This document shows positions 1-11,842 of a stretch of 64,000 nucleotides of DNA, piece after piece; position 1 is the first letter of the stretch; every line of letters begins with the position of its first letter. The notes under the pieces were generated by a model. That model was not told where the DNA came from. It searched no databases and saw only the letters and a program-made list of their open reading frames with translations. Made by a program: the position numbers and the translations under genes. The stretch comes from Chlorops oryzae (Eukaryota > Arthropoda > Insecta > Diptera > Chloropidae), in NCBI GenBank assembly GCA_020466095.1, contig CM035807.1, positions 32,066,212 to 32,130,211 of the forward strand, written 5' to 3'.

Positions 1-312
1 TAGCTGAAAATATTTTAAAATTAAACTCAGTAAGAGAGAAATGTTGAATGGAAATTAATAGTGGAGAGGATTCTTTGTCAAGACGATATGTACGATGGAC
101 AACAATTTTTAATTTTTAGGTTATCACGTCTCAAAAGGGGAAGCTTTTGAAAGTTGATCGACACACAAGTTTAAGGTGACTACTTCGTAGTTCCAGCGAT
201 TGAAAAATTCTAGGAAAAAGAGTGTTTCTCGACATTTTTCAATCTTCGAAGAAGATGCAGGTTTGGCAATGTAATAATACCATATTTGGAATATTTTTCC
301 AAAAGCAACACA

Positions 313-495
313 CAGTGGCATGGGCGTATCCAGAATTTCAGTTGGGGAGGGGCAAGACAGAAATAATTTTTTCTATATGTTCATAGGTGTTGTCACATGT
401 ACGCAAAAGTTTTCTTTTATTTTCTGAAAAATGATTTTGGTGGCCTTGTCTCATTTCTTGATACTACTGGAAAACTGCCCCTCCTTTCCGTACTG
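313..495. mobile_element. Possible hAT-type non-autonomous element, degraded
   Basis: The left end starts CAGTGGCATGGGCG and carries a GGGGAGGGGC block. The right end, on the other strand, starts CAGTACGG and carries GGAGGGGC, so the two ends form an imperfect inverted repeat. The 8-bp flanks agree at only 5 of 8 positions. A CAG start with G-rich subterminal DNA suits hAT MITEs, but the boundaries are uncertain. A second MITE abuts its right end. Confidence 0.4.
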
Positions 496-502
496 TAAAC
501 AC

Positions 503-561
503 CAGTGCCGTCTTTACACACTTTATGGCCAGGGGCCCCGCATAGTCTAAAGACGGCTCTG
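503..561. mobile_element. 59-bp hAT-type MITE with exact 8-bp TSD
   Basis: The left end is CAGTGCCGTCTTTA and the right end, read on the minus strand, is CAGAGCCGTCTTTA. These are 14-bp terminal inverted repeats with one mismatch. Both sides carry the identical 8-bp flank GTAAACAC (495-502 and 562-569), the TSD length of hAT transposases. The interior is about 30 bp, centred on a GGGGCCCC palindrome. It cannot code and would have moved only with transposase supplied in trans. Confidence 0.8.
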
Positions 562-569
562 GTAAACAC

Positions 570-3500
570 GTCCATCGTACAGTCGTTATAAGGAGAAAAA
601 AGGCACTCAAAATTTAGGGAAAGGGCCATCAGAAGAGAGCAATTAGGTATAGAGAGTTTCGACTGTACATTGGAAATTTAAAAATATTACGTCAAAAGCA
701 AAAAAAGAAATCAAACAGAATGAAGTCATAATTTTTGCATGTCTGTAATAAGGATTGACTATTACAATTAACAAGCAGAAACTCCATTCTATGTAGTGGG
801 ATGCCACAGATGTATTATATACGACCCATTTTTCTGTTGCTTTGATCGACATATTCGAATGTCCCAACTGATATGCCAGGTAATATAAAATAAAAAATAT
901 TTGAAAAAATAAAATAAATGATCGAAAAATTGGCTATAATATCACCCACAAATTTATTTACGCTGAAAAATTCTCTTTTCAACGTTATATTACTTTCCGT
1001 TACATTTTTTTAATAAAGTTTTGCGAAAAAAATAAGACCCTCGTCACAGCACTTCTAATCTGAAAATTCATGTTAGGTCAATATTTTAATAAGATACTCT
1101 ATTTTTACAGTTAATTGAAATAAAGGCTTGTGCAGGCGTTTGTTTAGGCGTAAATTGCTATTGTAATTCAACATTGATTCAGTAATGTAATTAAATCCAA
1201 TGCGTTTTGTTACATTTTTTTGTATACTTGAGCCAACTGTTCAGTATAAAAAAAAAAATAAAATTTCAAAAATTTACTTTGCGAAAACATGTATTCACGA
1301 TCAAGCTTAATAGCTCAAGAAAAATCCTTCTATCAATTAAGAAAAAAAAAGCTGGCTCATTCTATTTGTGGCTGTTCTCCGTCGAGTTTCCCGACATTCA
1401 ATAAACCCCTCTTTTCCTTGTGACGTATTTCTTTGCTTAATTCAAAACATTGAATTTATATTCGCGTATGCTTTCTGATTAGATGCTTTGTATGTAGATA
1501 TGTATATGAGCAATAGCCATGAATCCAACTTCGAACCTTTATATTCCTATATGTATTTTTACTTTTTAATTACAAAATTAAAGCTGCTTCATGCGGGCGA
1601 TTGTTTAATTTAAATGCAAAAGAAAAATGTTAAAAATTCAATGAATATTCCGTGCATTCAACCTCTCGCAAACATATTCGAAGTGCAACTAATGAAAAGA
1701 AGGAACTGAAACGAAACATAACCACACTTTATGCTTCTGTCATATAACAGAAGTATAACAGTTTGTGCAAGGACTTCGATTATTCGAACTCTTAGGACGA
1801 GCATCATACTAATTTTTGCGCAAGAATTTTTATCGCATGCGAGAATTCCTTTGAACATTTAACATTTTAAGCTACAGTGCAGTGTTGACAGTCCATCGTA
1901 TGTTTTTTTTTATTGATATCCTTCAAAGGTCTTTAAAATAATAAATGTTCGATCATTTGAAGATTTTGTTCGGTCTAAATAGTCCTAATAGATCATATTT
2001 AAATTATAAAAACCTTTTTAAGTTGTTAAACCATACGTTCGTGTCGCATTGGAATTCGTACAATTGAAAGCCTTTCGAATTGTACCTTGAATATTGAGGG
2101 GAGCTTTGGAAGTTACGGTATCACTACCGTGAAACTTGTGGTTCGTTATAATGACAGTAGAAAGATGACAACAAAGACCGAATCCTTGCAGTTTGTGTCT
2201 CATTGTGTTTGAGATGATGTCTTTGTCGTATTGGCGTGATGCTATTGTCATACCATACAGAACATGAAACCAGCAACGTGTGGCATTGCCTAAAATCTTA
2301 AGTTACAAGATATTTTAATGATAAAACGGAATAATTAAACTCAATCCAATTACTCTACTCCGGTTTCGGAGCTCAAACGTTGCCGCAATGGCAAATTCAA
2401 ACAAACATTTTCAGCACCGTTAAAGCAATTCAAGGAAATCCTTTCAGCTTTTTTTGAATTTTTTTTTTCTTAGACGAAGAAAGAAACCTAAAACTAAAGA
2501 AAGTAGGTACTAAAAGTTTTCCTCAATAAAAACTTGGCGAACTTTTATTTACAAACCAAGCGAGCTAAACTAAAAACTTGAAAAAGTTTTGGTCGAGTCG
2601 AGGAAACCAATCAGTGGCGTAGAAATGAATGATTCGAAGGGTTTTTCGATTCTCGTGGAATCCTTCATGGAAATGTTCAACCGTTACACTTCGTTTTATT
2701 TGTATAATCACACTATTTATTTATTCTTTCAGCTCCTCTGCGCTGTGGAAAATCAGAAGAAAAGCAAAAGTCGATTTTTTTGTTGTTTAGTTTTTATGAA
2801 AAAATTTCAATTTCTACATTTTTTCCAACATCTCAAGATGGAAGATATAAAAGCTTATTGCTCGTTTGAGATCTCCAGACGATGGAAATTTTATAAGCTT
2901 AAGTTCTCCATATTTCAATGGGTTATTATTGTTGACGTTTAGATGGGAATGGGTACAACCAAAGATTCGGTATATTTTCATTTTTTTCCCAAAACGTGAA
3001 CAATAAGCTTTCTTGTTGCTGTTTACATTTTTAAAAAGATCCATTCGTTCAAATAAAAAATTTTTCCATTTACAAATTCCTTTCCTCGGCGTGCTCTTTC
3101 CTCTCAAAGTAAGTATGTACTCTCAATCTTTGAAGTTATTTGAATGCTTCGAATGCCCAACAATTGGGATAGAAACTTTTCCATCAAGTCATCGTGATAT
3201 TATTTATTTCGATTGCTTCTCCTTTCACTAGACTTATGGCAAGGACCAAAAAACAAACAAAAAAATTTTTAGAACAAATAAATAAATGAAAATGAAAAAT
3301 GTAGAGTAAAATAATTGCAAAGAAGCTCGCTTATAGACATTTTCATATTGCATTCATTGACCGAAAAACTTTGTTCATTGACAAAACTTTGAAGTTCTTC
3401 AGCCCTTTCCACTTTATTTTTTGAGTTTTTTTCCTCGTCTTCTTTTCATTCGCAATCGTATTTTTATTATTGTTATTTTTTGTTTTTCGAGAAAACATTT

Positions 3501-4535
3501 TTTGAAGCAAATCGTTGACCAGGAAGCTAAATGATGAGATATGAAGTTGGAACTTTACGACAGTCCTTTTTTTTGAAGTTCTATCCAGAGAGAAAAAATC
3601 TTACATCCAGATTTATCCTGATAAAGTCAATAATTTGGTGAAATAACTTGACAAACTTGGATGTAAAAGAAATCACCATTTAAAAATTGTCTTGTTGAAG
3701 ATAAAGATTTTTTGGTTTAATCAACATATTTAGTTATTGACATAAAATTTACAAAAAGGATTAAATTAAAGGAACTGAAGTTCGAACATATTGAAATAAA
3801 ATAATTTTGTAATATACAACAAAATTTATATACCCATAATATAGTAAGACATGAAAATCATAATTCATTCAATTAAAATGGCCTACAGAGCTCTTGCTAT
3901 CATAACAATCCAAATTGCCACCGGTGGCTTCATTGATTAGTATCCGTATGTCGGACGCGATCGCATGCTTAAAAATTCTAATGTGCAAATACATATCTTT
4001 CATGCTTATTTTATGTGAAAAGCAATGAAAGTTATCCGTAACGTCAAAAGAAATGGTAATTAAAGCATATTATGGCCTTTAATCAACCAATAAATGTTTG
4101 TTTCAACAATTTTTCTTTTGAAGATTTCCTGGCATTTGCTCAAAATACCAAATGACATGTGATAACAATTGGCATTTTAAAACAATCATGTAAAGTTGCA
4201 CAATGTGCAAATATCCGCTTTACTTTATGATGTTTTAATTCCTTGTAAGCAATTTTCATTTTGAATTAACTTTAAATTGAATTAAAAAACACGCATTTCA
4301 AAAATTGATTGTTGATATTTTTGGTTTCAAAAATATTCCTTAAGAAAAGGAAATAAAGAATGAAGGTTTCTTGTTGAAATAACCATTTGTAAGTTATGCA
4401 AAAAAATATATCCATATATGATAAAGCAATCATATATCATTTCCTTACCGAATGCATTTGTATTTCTACTTGAAAAATCGTAACATCTTGATTCGGAAAT
4501 ATCCATGGCCGCGATCCATGCTTTTGTATTGCTAT
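570..4535. other. AT-rich stretch with no recognised gene
   Basis: Short ORFs here lack domains, coding bias or ATG context. A good splice-donor string (AAAGTAAGTATG) occurs at about 3105-3116 without a convincing exon upstream. A lone CAGTGGCGTAG at about 2610 matches the terminus of the element at 27053 but has no partner end nearby. I see nothing else. Confidence 0.5.
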
Positions 4536-4538
4536 GGG

Positions 4539-5250
4539 CAACGATACGAATCCTCCTCGGTCCGCTTCGATGCATGCCCGCTAGAAAATATTGTCGGTTG
4601 TAACAGTTGCGTTATACGGCGTTCCATATACGTAGCTGATTGCGATGCAATTTAGCGATGCGAGTGCCTTTGGTTGAAAAAAACTCCCAGCTCAGATGTT
4701 GACGATAGTATATGGTGTTTTATTATTATGTTTCCTTTTATACTTTGGTTGCAATGGCCCATTTGAGGCCATCATACACTAATTTCAACATCCGCATGAT
4801 GTCACTAATTGGATTTTACTATTTTCGCATATTATGTAAAAGTGCACAACTTTGAAAATCCGCCTCTTCGTTTGCTGATGTAATTCCGAAGCCTCTTTCT
4901 TTTGAAGCCTAAATTCAATAAAAACAGATACAAATGATTAGTTATAAAAAAAAAGAAAATGAAATAAAAATGAGTTTCTTGGAAAAACCATAAATCAAAT
5001 CCAATAACATGTCCAACGTGATACAAGCGAAAATATCCCGCAAAAACATCGACTTGTATATCCTAATGGAAAATTGAAGGACGTCAATTCGCAACATTTG
5101 CCGCGTTATGCTTGTTTCTATCAACGAACGAATCCTCCTCGGTCCCTCGATGCAGCCCGTTGGGCTAGACAAACTTTGAAATGCTTATACGCGTCATATA
5201 CGGGATTCGAGAGGATGTGAGTGCTGGGAAAAAAACTCTTACGAAATGTT
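4539..5250. repeat. Diverged direct repeat, about 130 bp, two copies
   Basis: Copies lie near 4539-4700 and 5119-5250. Both contain ACGAATCCTCCTCGGTCC, then TCGATGC and CCCG. Further along both carry a CATATACG segment and a GAGTGC segment followed by a long A run and ACTC. Spacing differs by indels. The family is unknown. Confidence 0.5.
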
Positions 5251-5535
5251 GCGAAATATTTTTTATTAAATGAAAGTTCAAAAAAAGGATCAAAATATTT
5301 CACACCGCAATGAAATTATTTTTGTGTTTCAAAATCCAATACAAAGGCTTATTTAATTTAGACGGAATTATCTCTTATTTATACGCATTTCTATTCGACC
5401 TCAGAATGAAATGAATTGTTCAAAATTAGTGGAGAATCATATCCTCCAATGCATGTGAAACGTTAGGGAAATGCCCGCAAAAACATCGACTTTTTCCTAA
5501 TGGATCGTTGAAGGACGTCAATGCAACAAGTTTTC
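5030..5535. repeat. Second direct repeat: 5030-5095 and 5466-5530
   Basis: Both copies contain CCCGCAAAAACATCGACT, then TCCTAATGGA, then TTGAAGGACGTCAAT. The later copy is shortened by small deletions. The first overlaps the 4539/5119 repeat neighbourhood, so a larger repeat unit has probably duplicated and decayed here. A 24-base A run follows at 5608-5631. Confidence 0.55.
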
Positions 5536-5911
5536 TTTTTTATTTTATTTCTCAAAGCCACTGTCGCATCCGTTCTGTAATTTTATTTTTCCATTTCTTT
5601 TTGCTTTCAAAAAAAAAAAAAAAAAAAAAAAAATTCTCTTCGTACGTGATCCTTTTGGTATTGTAGAGTTCAGGCTCGTGCTGGAGTACTTTTGCCCATT
5701 GGTATCAGCAGTTTAACGGCATTGTCATGCGACGTGAGCATCCCTATTGACAAGATGCATTTATTTGTTCTCTTTTTTTTCTGTTTATTGGCGTCGAAAT
5801 ATTTTAATGACGTTTCTGCGATGGGGTAAAAAATGAAGAAACGTTTACAAAATGAGGTAAATAAACGATCCTCTATTCGAGTAACAGCCCAAGTGACGCG
5901 CCATGACGCCA

Positions 5912-6196
5912 CACAGTGGTTAGGATTCATACATTTCTCGGCAAAAAGTAGAAGAAGTTCTCTTCGAATAATGAAACTTGGCACCGAGCTTTATTGTAAT
6001 GGAATTTAATAAAAACATTAAAATCGGCCACGCCAAAATCCCATGGCTGTCATTATAATCGCTTACCCTAAAAGTATACTATCGAAAATTTTTGGAAATT
6101 TATATAGCAATTATCCTAGACGTGCTTTTAAATTAATGATTTCTAAAATAGCCAATTTATGGCGAACATTTTTTTTGCTACCAAATAACCACTGTG
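5912..6196. mobile_element. Transib-type MITE, 285 bp (copy A)
   Basis: Both ends read CACAGTGGTTA inward, and the first seven bases CACAGTG equal the consensus heptamer of V(D)J recombination signals and of Transib termini. Flanks are CGCCA (5907-5911) and CACCA (6197-6201), a 5-bp duplication with one change, which is the Transib TSD length. The interior shares blocks with 55211-55994, including AAAGTATACTATCGAAA. No transposase is encoded. Confidence 0.75.
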
Positions 6197-6199
6197 CAC

Positions 6200-7550
6200 C
6201 ACACCGCAAGCGGAAACATGTCTATATTGATGGTGATAGTGAAATAAAACGTACTTTATTCGATGACCCGAACCGGAATCGTAGTCAGATATTAAAATGG
6301 CGTTTGTGGACTTGAAAATACATGTCATTAGACTTATAAATACAATCATTCTGCTAGCATATTCTGCTTTCATTTTATTGATTATTATTATTGATTAGGT
6401 TGGAAAAATAATTGGTTCCGATTTCAATTTGATTTTTCTCTTTATAGAAAGTTTTTGATAAACCCTACCAGCGTTGATTGTGAAAATTTGTCTGATTGTT
6501 ATCCTATATTTCTACAAAGATGACCCATATACCACAAAGTAAAGAATCATAAATATATAATAAGGAATATCAATTCTGGAACATCATAAAGTCAATCCAT
6601 CGCAATGGCAACGAATTCCGGCTGTGCTCTCGAGTGCATCAACAAAAAGGATGCATGAATGGCCATTTTATGTAAACAGCTTTTGGCGCCAATACAAGGC
6701 TTCGAAGCATGGTCGGCTCTCGTGACGAAAAAAAAGTGTCACAGCTTCGAAAGCGGATCAAATTGTGGAAAAGATAAACATTTGAAATCGTTATCGCCTT
6801 ATGTAATCATGACCACCAAACCAGAGTATGGCGAGCATTGACTGATGTCGAAAAGGCTTTCTTTTATAAAACAAAAGCTCCTCGAATGTTGCCTCAAATT
6901 GGATGAACAACACAATGAAAAACAAATAAGTACACAATAATATTAGCTTTATAAGCGGATGGTCAATGTTAACCTCAAGAATTTTATTTCAGGATTTTTC
7001 TCCTGCTTCATATTGATATGAATATGAGTGGAATTATCTTAAGAATTTCTCCTTTAACAACACAAAAAAGTCCTTGCTTCTCAAAATACATTCGACTTTC
7101 TTTAACAAATTTCTAATACAGCTTTACAGCGTCACCTTGAATCCAATCCCCCTTTGATGGTTCAACTAATCACACTTGGTTGGCGATCCATCCGACACTG
7201 CCAATCAACTCATCAATCAATCAATTGAGACATTCAATTCACTTGGCTTGATTAATCCTTCGAAATGGAAGTTTATTACTTAAAACGTAACAATCCCTGA
7301 TAGCACGCCATCATAAGACTCGCAAAATCGTGAATTGATAAGGAACCAGATAGCGTTAGTAGGTCGCATTAAAAAAGCAATTTGCTTCTGTTGTATGTGA
7401 TTCCACTTGATTTGACGTAAATCCGCACTCCGAGACTGTGGTGTCGCATCTGCCATAAGTTGCCATTTTTCACTCACGATTTTCCAATAGCTCTTCTCTT
7501 CTCCTCTCCACTCCTTTACTACTCATTCTCATTTTCGTTTTCATATTATT
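6200..7550. other. AT-rich stretch with no recognised gene
   Basis: No conserved domain, repeat pair or RNA fold was seen. The last 60 bases before 7555 are strongly pyrimidine-rich and end in TTCTTAG, a plausible splice acceptor for the ORF that follows. Confidence 0.5.
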
Positions 7551-7556
7551 CTTAGA

Positions 7557-7811
7557 ATGAATCGTTATGCTGGAGGAAGCCGCAAGAAAATGGCAGTTAC
7601 CTACTTTCATGTGGCCTCGATATCCTTTGCTACAGTTTTGTTGTTATTTACTTCAACGCTGGATGGATTCGGCAGATGTGCTCGCGATATCTTCGATATT
7701 GGCTTGCTCTTGGCATGTCGCTGTGTGGATTTGACGTTTGAAAATCGTTTCGCAGAAATTTCAATAGAACAGTTCATGCCTCAAAATCCTTGCGACGAGT
7801 ATTTACTTTAG
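7557..7811 (+). CDS. Possible small secreted protein, 84 aa, or a 3-prime terminal exon
   Basis: Not recognised. The ORF starts with a true ATG and encodes 84 residues. After a basic start (Arg-Lys-Lys near residue 10) comes a hydrophobic stretch at about 13-33 that resembles a signal peptide or membrane anchor. The remainder holds five cysteines, including a Cys-Arg-Cys pair, and an acidic tail ending in Glu-Tyr-Leu-Leu. Directly upstream lies a pyrimidine tract ending in TTCTTAG, a good splice-acceptor sequence, so the frame could instead be the last coding exon of a spliced gene. An A/T-rich stretch with a long T run follows the stop. Chance cannot be excluded at this length. Confidence 0.3.
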   Translation: MNRYAGGSRKKMAVTYFHVASISFATVLLLFTSTLDGFGRCARDIFDIGLLLACRCVDLTFENRFAEISIEQFMPQNPCDEYLL

Positions 7812-10055
7812 AGAAGGCTTCAAGCGTGTTTTTATCTGTGATAGACAAGCAATAGTTTTGCTGCCAGCATCGCTGTTTTTTTTTTTTTTTTGTCAACTGT
7901 ACGAATGTATCTGCCTTTTTGTGTATTTTCTCTGAACGTGATTTTGTGGTTTTTTGGCAATCATTGACTTTTGATGTAAGTCGATGTGATTTTAAAGCAA
8001 TTTTCCTTCAAATTTTTTTTTCTAAGATCACGTGTTGTAGCATTTGGTATTTATTGTTTTCTTGATATAAATTTCTGTTGCTTTCATTGAAAACAAAAAA
8101 AGGAGCTCAGCTATCCCAGCAAGTAATTTTCTTGTTCGTGACGGAGTTGAAAGTTTTGCTTAGTTTGCAATAGTTGAGGAATTACTGAAGTATATTCTTT
8201 CATTAATGACATATTGGTGACAGTATCATGTATGGCTATGCGGATTATTTTTCTATCACCCTGTTTCATAGCATTAATTCTCGTTTTTCTTGAAATTACT
8301 TTAAGCTTGTGGATCAGATGGCAGCCAATCGACAGCACGAGTTCAATCATGTGCTTTAATTTTTACAGAAAAATAATGAGAGATTGAGGAGTTATTTTTT
8401 GGTGTCACAACAGCCAGTATGAGAACGCCATTTCCCCAATGTCCGGCACCCATGTCCTTTTAGGATGACGAGATAATACTCTCAAACTTGTTTAGAGTTG
8501 TCATCTAAAGAGCCATCGGTCCGATGTCACCTTGACAGCATCAGCAATGTCAGGGGAAATTCTTATGCTGGCAATGTCAAGGATATATTTTGTTTGCTTT
8601 GGCTATGGCTATTTTTCTGGGAGCCAAGTGATTAGATCAATGTTATCTGTGTTACGAAAAAGCACCATTGTTAATTTATCTCCCAATTTTAACAACAACG
8701 TAATCCAACGTGTCAATCAATGGACTAGGTCCACGCTTCAATTTTCAGGTACTAATTGAAATCACTCGGCCGGAATAATGAAGTTAATTAATTTGATTAG
8801 CCGTGTTAAATCAGCTGAGAACCTTTTCTAAGATGGTTTTTTTTTTGTCTGTATGTTTATATGAAAGGATAGGAGCATGTTCAAGAATACCTCCAATCTT
8901 GTGAGTAATTAAAGTGCCAAATAGAAACATCGGACTTTTTTCTGATTCATTCCGGCCTTTATGTGAATTATTTCTGAATACCTTTGGATGTTTTTGATTC
9001 CTTCTCATTGCTGTCATTTGCTCTCCTTCAATGAATTCGATTTGAAATTTTTTTCCAAGAGAAAGAATTTTCTTTTCTTTGGATCCTAGAAAATCAATCT
9101 GCCCTTAAGGCATCTGTTTCTAGAAGAGATGAAGCAAAAGTGTCCATGAAAAACAATCATTTCTTGCTTCCTTTCATCCTGCTCCCAATACATCAAAGAG
9201 TTTTTTTCTTTTTTTTCAGTCTTACAAATAATTGATGCCCCGAGCATTCAAGAAAAACACTTTATGCTGCCAATAATGAAGAAATTTTCCATTTGTTTTT
9301 CGTTTCCTTATTTTAATTTTTTTTTTTTTTTTTTGCTCACAAAAAGTTTTTCTTCTCTGACAAGCCAGCTGATGTGTGTTCACATTGTTTTCTCACCTTA
9401 GGTATAGTATTCAATTGGAATTGGAATTGCAATTGTTTTCGCAATTGGAAATGTTTTAAAAGTAAAATTAATTACATTGGAGTTCTTTATCGTTCGAAAA
9501 CTTGATTGCTTTGCAAATACATTTTTTTTTTTTTGCAAATTAATTAAGAGAAAATCCTTTTTTTTGGTAACTTTTAGAGATTTCAACACTTTAATGAGGT
9601 CTATGGATAATTTAGAATCTTTCAAGAGTCATTTACTCAGCTGTTTGTTTTCAAAGAAAACACTTTCATTTGGTTGAAAATATGTACCTGCATATGTGTT
9701 TTATATCTCTCGATTTTGGGAAACTTTCAGCGTAGTATTCAACGACTTCGAAGAAGGAAGATTTTTTTTTTTTAAATGAGCTCGACTCAGCGTGGGGCTG
9801 CTTAAAAACCTCGAGTAAATCCGACTTCTCCCCAACTATTGTCATTACTCCTCTTCTCTTCCACCTACCCCAAGGCTAGTCTTATATGCACCAGTACTAT
9901 TCCTCCATAATTTGCCTGTATTCGGTTATCAACTTTCAGCTGTCAAAGAAAAATAACAACTGCCACAACAAATATCAAACGTCCAGACGTATACCTCTTG
10001 TGATCATTTAAAAGTCAATCGTCATATTTTTTCCACGTTATAGAATAATACGAAA
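7812..10055. other. AT-rich stretch with no recognised gene
   Basis: Contains long T runs at about 7868-7886 and 9317-9334, and a short cluster of AATTGGAATTG motifs near 9410-9450. No element boundaries, RNA genes or coding exons could be supported. Confidence 0.5.
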
Positions 10056-10058
10056 TTG

Positions 10059-10123
10059 ATCACTCATAGATATGTATCACTCATAGATATGTATCACTCG
10101 TATATGTATCACTCGTATACGTA
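10059..10123. repeat. Short tandem repeat ending at the hAT insertion
   Basis: Four imperfect units of 15-17 bp, starting ATCACTCATAGATATGT and drifting to ATCACTCGTATACGT. The array ends where the target site of the next hAT element begins. Confidence 0.7.
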
Positions 10124-10130
10124 TGTACAT

Positions 10131-11268
10131 TAGGGCTGCTCTTAATTCCCGAAATGGAATTTCAATCGGTCTCAGGGTCCAGAAGTGTTCCATTGGACAT
10201 GGAGGAGAAACGTGAGTAATTTGGAAGCAATCGGATAACGGGAACCCGTGGCAGTTTTCAATTGAAGTTTGGGAAATTGGCAAAAATAGAGAGGAAACGG
10301 CCCTTAACTCTCCACAAGGCGCCCCTACGGATATATAATGTATGGCCAACCCCCATTATTTTTTTACTCCGAACATTTTTTCTGAACAAACCTACCCCCT
10401 ATCTACGTTCGTTTCTTAGGTCTTCGCATGTCTCTCTCGGTCTGTACGCATGGCTCTCTCGGTCTGTACGCATGCAAAGACTCAAGAAACAAACGTAAAA
10501 ACAGTGAATAATGCGTTTCAAAAAATATTTGTTTTGAGATTAATTTTATGAATAGAAACCACTAACCGATTTTAATGGTTATAGTCTCAAAAAACTCGTC
10601 ATAGAATTGAGGTTTGCGGCATTTGACTCGAAATATGGTTTTGGTTATAAAAACTTTCGTTATGAAACTAAAAAGGTCATACATATCATCTCTCTAGGAC
10701 AGGTTCGACTGTAGTGACGGCCAGTTTTTCATTAAATTTTGATAAAATTAAGTTAGTTTTGTATGGGAAAGGCCCCATCTTTAGTTTTGAGGAGAGATTA
10801 GGAGTCACTTTGTGCCGCAAAAATGTTAGGGGGACAAAGTTAAGGGGGGTCTGGTCATACATTTGACTCCTCTAGGGGCACTCTGGGGCTAGTTAGGAAG
10901 AATGGTGGGAGAAAAGTTTTTAAAAAATTATTTTTGTAAATGGGAGCCCCCTTAAGGAGGGGTATGATTAGGTGGGTAGGTTTGTTCAGAAAAATATTTG
11001 TTCTTGGAGTTAAATAAAATAATGGGGGTTGGCCATACTTTAATTATCCAAGTTTTAGGGCGCCTTGTGGGGAGTTATAGGGCACAGTTTCCTCTCTATT
11101 TTTGCCAATTTCTCAAACTTCAATTGAAAACTGCCACGGGTTCCCGTTATCCGATTGCCTCCAAATTTCTCATCGTTTCTCCTCCATGTCTAATGGAACA
11201 CTTCTGGACCCTGAGACCGATCAGAAACTCGCTACAACAATTTCCCATAGAGTTAATGAGCAGCCCTA
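10131..11268. mobile_element. hAT-type foldback element, 1,138 bp, with 8-bp TSD
   Basis: Ends are TAGGGCTGCTC, and the arms are long imperfect inverted repeats (about 10131-10395 and 10975-11268) sharing blocks such as AACGGGAACCCGTGGCAG and GGCCAACCCCCATTAT. Both flanks are ATGTACAT (10123-10130 and 11269-11276). That matches the hAT TSD length, though the octamer is its own reverse complement, so it could also extend the inverted repeat. The middle carries a tandem pair of CTCTCTCGGTCTGTACGCATG and no coding capacity. It probably moved by transposase in trans. Confidence 0.75.
10637..10676 (+). repeat. 40-bp segment duplicated outside the foldback element
   Basis: The 40 bases here, starting GGTTTTGGTTATAAAAACTT, recur without change at 11803-11842, outside the inverted-repeat boundary of the surrounding hAT element. 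Perfect identity suggests either a recent copy event or a second family member whose ends are lost. Confidence 0.75.
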
Positions 11269-11349
11269 ATGTACATATATCATACCCATTGGACTGAACT
11301 TTTTTGGGTTTTGCCGGTCTAATTGACATTGTCAACTTTTGCTCATCAC

Positions 11350-11665
11350 GCAGCAAGGAACCCAGCTGTTTTCTCTTTTAATAAGTTCATTTTTTCTTTC
11401 CTGCATGGAAGACCTACTTTTGAACGTTGCTTACTATGAATCTTATGTCCTTGTATGTATGTTTCCTTTTAAAAACCCATATTTACCACATTTCTTGCGA
11501 ACTTCCATTTATCTTTTCGTGCTACCAATTTTCACATTATTTGGCTTAAGTCAAAAATTCAACAATCAACAAACAACAAAAATAAATCGTTTTTCTCCTC
11601 TTATACGATGGCTTTTAGATAAGCATGGCAAAGGTTATGAAACAAATGCTTTGTCTTGAAAGTGA
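11350..11665 (+). repeat. Dispersed repeat, copy 1 (pair with 13441-13765)
   Basis: Starts GCAGCAAGGAACCCAGCTGT and stays nearly identical to the second copy for about 210 bp, then becomes alignable only with indels through an AACAACAAAA tract and AATAAATCGTTTTT. No terminal inverted repeats or TSD are obvious. The A-rich segment suggests a retroposon tail, but the family is unknown. Confidence 0.7.
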
Positions 11666-11802
11666 TCACTGAATTTTACTGTAACGCTTGTGGAATTAAA
11701 AAAGCCCAAGGTTAGCCTGTTGCAACGTATAATAGTTGCATAGGATAAAAACTTAAGTTGTACAACTGAAAATATAATTCTGGCATTAAAAATATAATTC
11801 TG

Positions 11803-11842
11803 GGTTTTGGTTATAAAAACTTTCGTTATGAAACTAAAAAGG
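11803..11842 (+). repeat. Second copy of the 40-bp foldback-internal segment
   Basis: Identical to 10637-10676. Just upstream are two copies of AATATAATTCTGG (from 11771 and 11791). Confidence 0.7.

Noticed and set aside
2610..2625. CAGTGGCGTAG as a second copy of the 27053 element
   Set aside because: Only the first 11 bases match and there is no right end.
3560..3760. Possible relative of the TA-flanked element (CAGAGAGAAAAAATCTTAC start)
   Set aside because: No inverted partner or TA pair could be placed.
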